DNA of 64,000 nucleotides from Formosa algae (GTDB taxonomy: Bacteria > Bacteroidota > Bacteroidia > Flavobacteriales > Flavobacteriaceae): assembly GCF_001439665.1 (NCBI RefSeq), contig NZ_LMAK01000011.1:124001-188000 (forward strand), read 5' to 3'. Positions within the stretch are counted from its first letter, which is position 1, and each line of letters starts with the position of its first letter. Position numbers and translations under genes: made by a program. This document shows positions 63,546 to 64,000 of this stretch, piece after piece. The notes beneath the pieces are model-generated. The model searched no databases and had not been told where the DNA came from. It was given only the letters and a program-made list of their open reading frames with translations.

Positions 63546-64000
63546 TTATTTTAAAGCCTTAAAATAATCAATTAAAACAGTATCATTTATCGTTGAAGGC
63601 GTAAAAATCTCCAATACTTTAGGTGATGTAGAGTTTTCATAAAACGCACTTAATTCTGATATTAATTCATTTTCATTTGATGCTGATTGATATTTAAACC
63701 CATACATTTCAGATAATTGCTTAGCTGTTAAAAGGTGTTTTGTTTCAAAATAATAATCAAAATTTTCAGTGTTTTTATGTCCAGGTAAAATTCTAAAAAT
63801 ACCACCACCTTCGTTATTTATAACAATAATTCTAAAACTTGATGGAATATAATTATTCCACAACGCATTACTATCATAGAAGAAACTTAAATCTCCAGAA
63901 ATAAGTGTTGTAGGTTTGCTATTTGCCACTGCACAACCAATAGCTGTAGATGTACTTCCGTCAATACCGCTAGTCCCACGATTGCAAAACACCTCAACAT
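63546..64000 (-). CDS. menD: SEPHCHC synthase MenD, C-terminal part (cut by window edge)
   Basis: The last 150 or so residues of a thiamine-diphosphate enzyme; the gene runs off the right edge. The ThDP motif region is present: FCNRGTSGIDGSTSTAIGCA, then GDLSFFYDSNALWNN (GD...NN Mg-ThDP binding) and IVINNEGGGIFRILPG. MenD joins isochorismate and 2-oxoglutarate, the first committed menaquinone step. The frame is open through base 64000, so no start is claimed. Confidence 0.93.
   Translation of the reverse strand, partial: VEVFCNRGTSGIDGSTSTAIGCAVANSKPTTLISGDLSFFYDSNALWNNYIPSSFRIIVINNEGGGIFRILPGHKNTENFDYYFETKHLLTAKQLSEMYGFKYQSASNENELISELSAFYENSTSPKVLEIFTPSTINDTVLIDYFKALK

Noticed and set aside
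1-64000. tRNA, rRNA, CRISPR arrays, insertion sequences
   Set aside because: None recognised on reading both strands; spacers are short, AT-rich and mostly explained by promoters or terminators.

Overview
The window is a low-GC (roughly one third G+C by eye) chromosomal segment of a member of the Bacteroidota, almost certainly a marine-type Flavobacteriaceae. Supporting signs are TAnnTTTG promoter -7 boxes, no Shine-Dalgarno sequences, signal peptides ending in AQ, and family-restricted proteins (DUF6452, DUF6048, DUF4294, CAL67264-type). Gene order (menDBAC-E, ettA with a CAL67264-type partner) is also flavobacterial. No rRNA, tRNA, CRISPR array, integrase or transposase was seen.

Layout. 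1-10.6 kb: start of rocD (cut by the window edge), rlmD-DUF6452-DUF6048, a SYLF lipid-binding protein, a THUMP RNA methyltransferase, a methyltransferase-ZIP transporter-DUF4268 run, hemolysin III, DUF4294, an M42 peptidase, a NUDIX hydrolase and an unknown membrane protein. 10.7-16.3 kb: WYL regulator, flippase, PrsW-like protease, and a cNMP/CBS/DUF294 protein coupled to a DnaQ-like exonuclease. 16.4-19.9 kb: a biotin-dependent acyl-CoA carboxylase operon (carrier, biotin carboxylase, carboxyltransferase) whose biotin carboxylase gene is frameshifted. 20.0-22.9 kb: penicillin-acylase-family lipoprotein and ankyrin lipoprotein.

22.98-33.3 kb is the most unusual part. A decayed copy of the 3' end of an ABC exporter gene lies about 8.3 kb from the intact exporter, in the same orientation. 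Between them are two convergent gene pairs: (secreted class-A-beta-lactamase-fold hydrolase + NTT/ATP-ADP-translocase-like transporter fused to HEAT-like repeats) and (exported PEP-synthase/glucan-water-dikinase-like protein + a second beta-lactamase-fold hydrolase). A nucleotide transporter beside an exported ATP-grasp/phosphohistidine protein suggests, as inference only, ATP-dependent chemistry outside the cytoplasm.

33.4-48.9 kb: aldo/keto reductase, Bcr/CflA-type MFS, a candidate structured RNA, MarC, fatty acid desaturase, Crp/Fnr regulator, hutI, a coiled-coil membrane protein, a formimidoylglutamase homologue that has lost nearly all metal ligands, an MBL-fold protein, ettA with its small membrane partner, and two divergent MFS genes separated by two LacI-type palindromes. 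48.9-55.4 kb: OmpA proteins, a DoxX-FMN reductase-MarR-pirin operon with a likely autoregulatory operator, and a methylcrotonyl-CoA-carboxylase-like beta subunit. 55.5-64 kb: the menaquinone cluster menE, CPBP protease, menC, UPF0173 hydrolase, menA, menB, (C1 peptidase on the other strand), cvfB-like gene and menD (cut by the window edge). Many convergent gene ends are separated by strong, often bidirectional, hairpin terminators.
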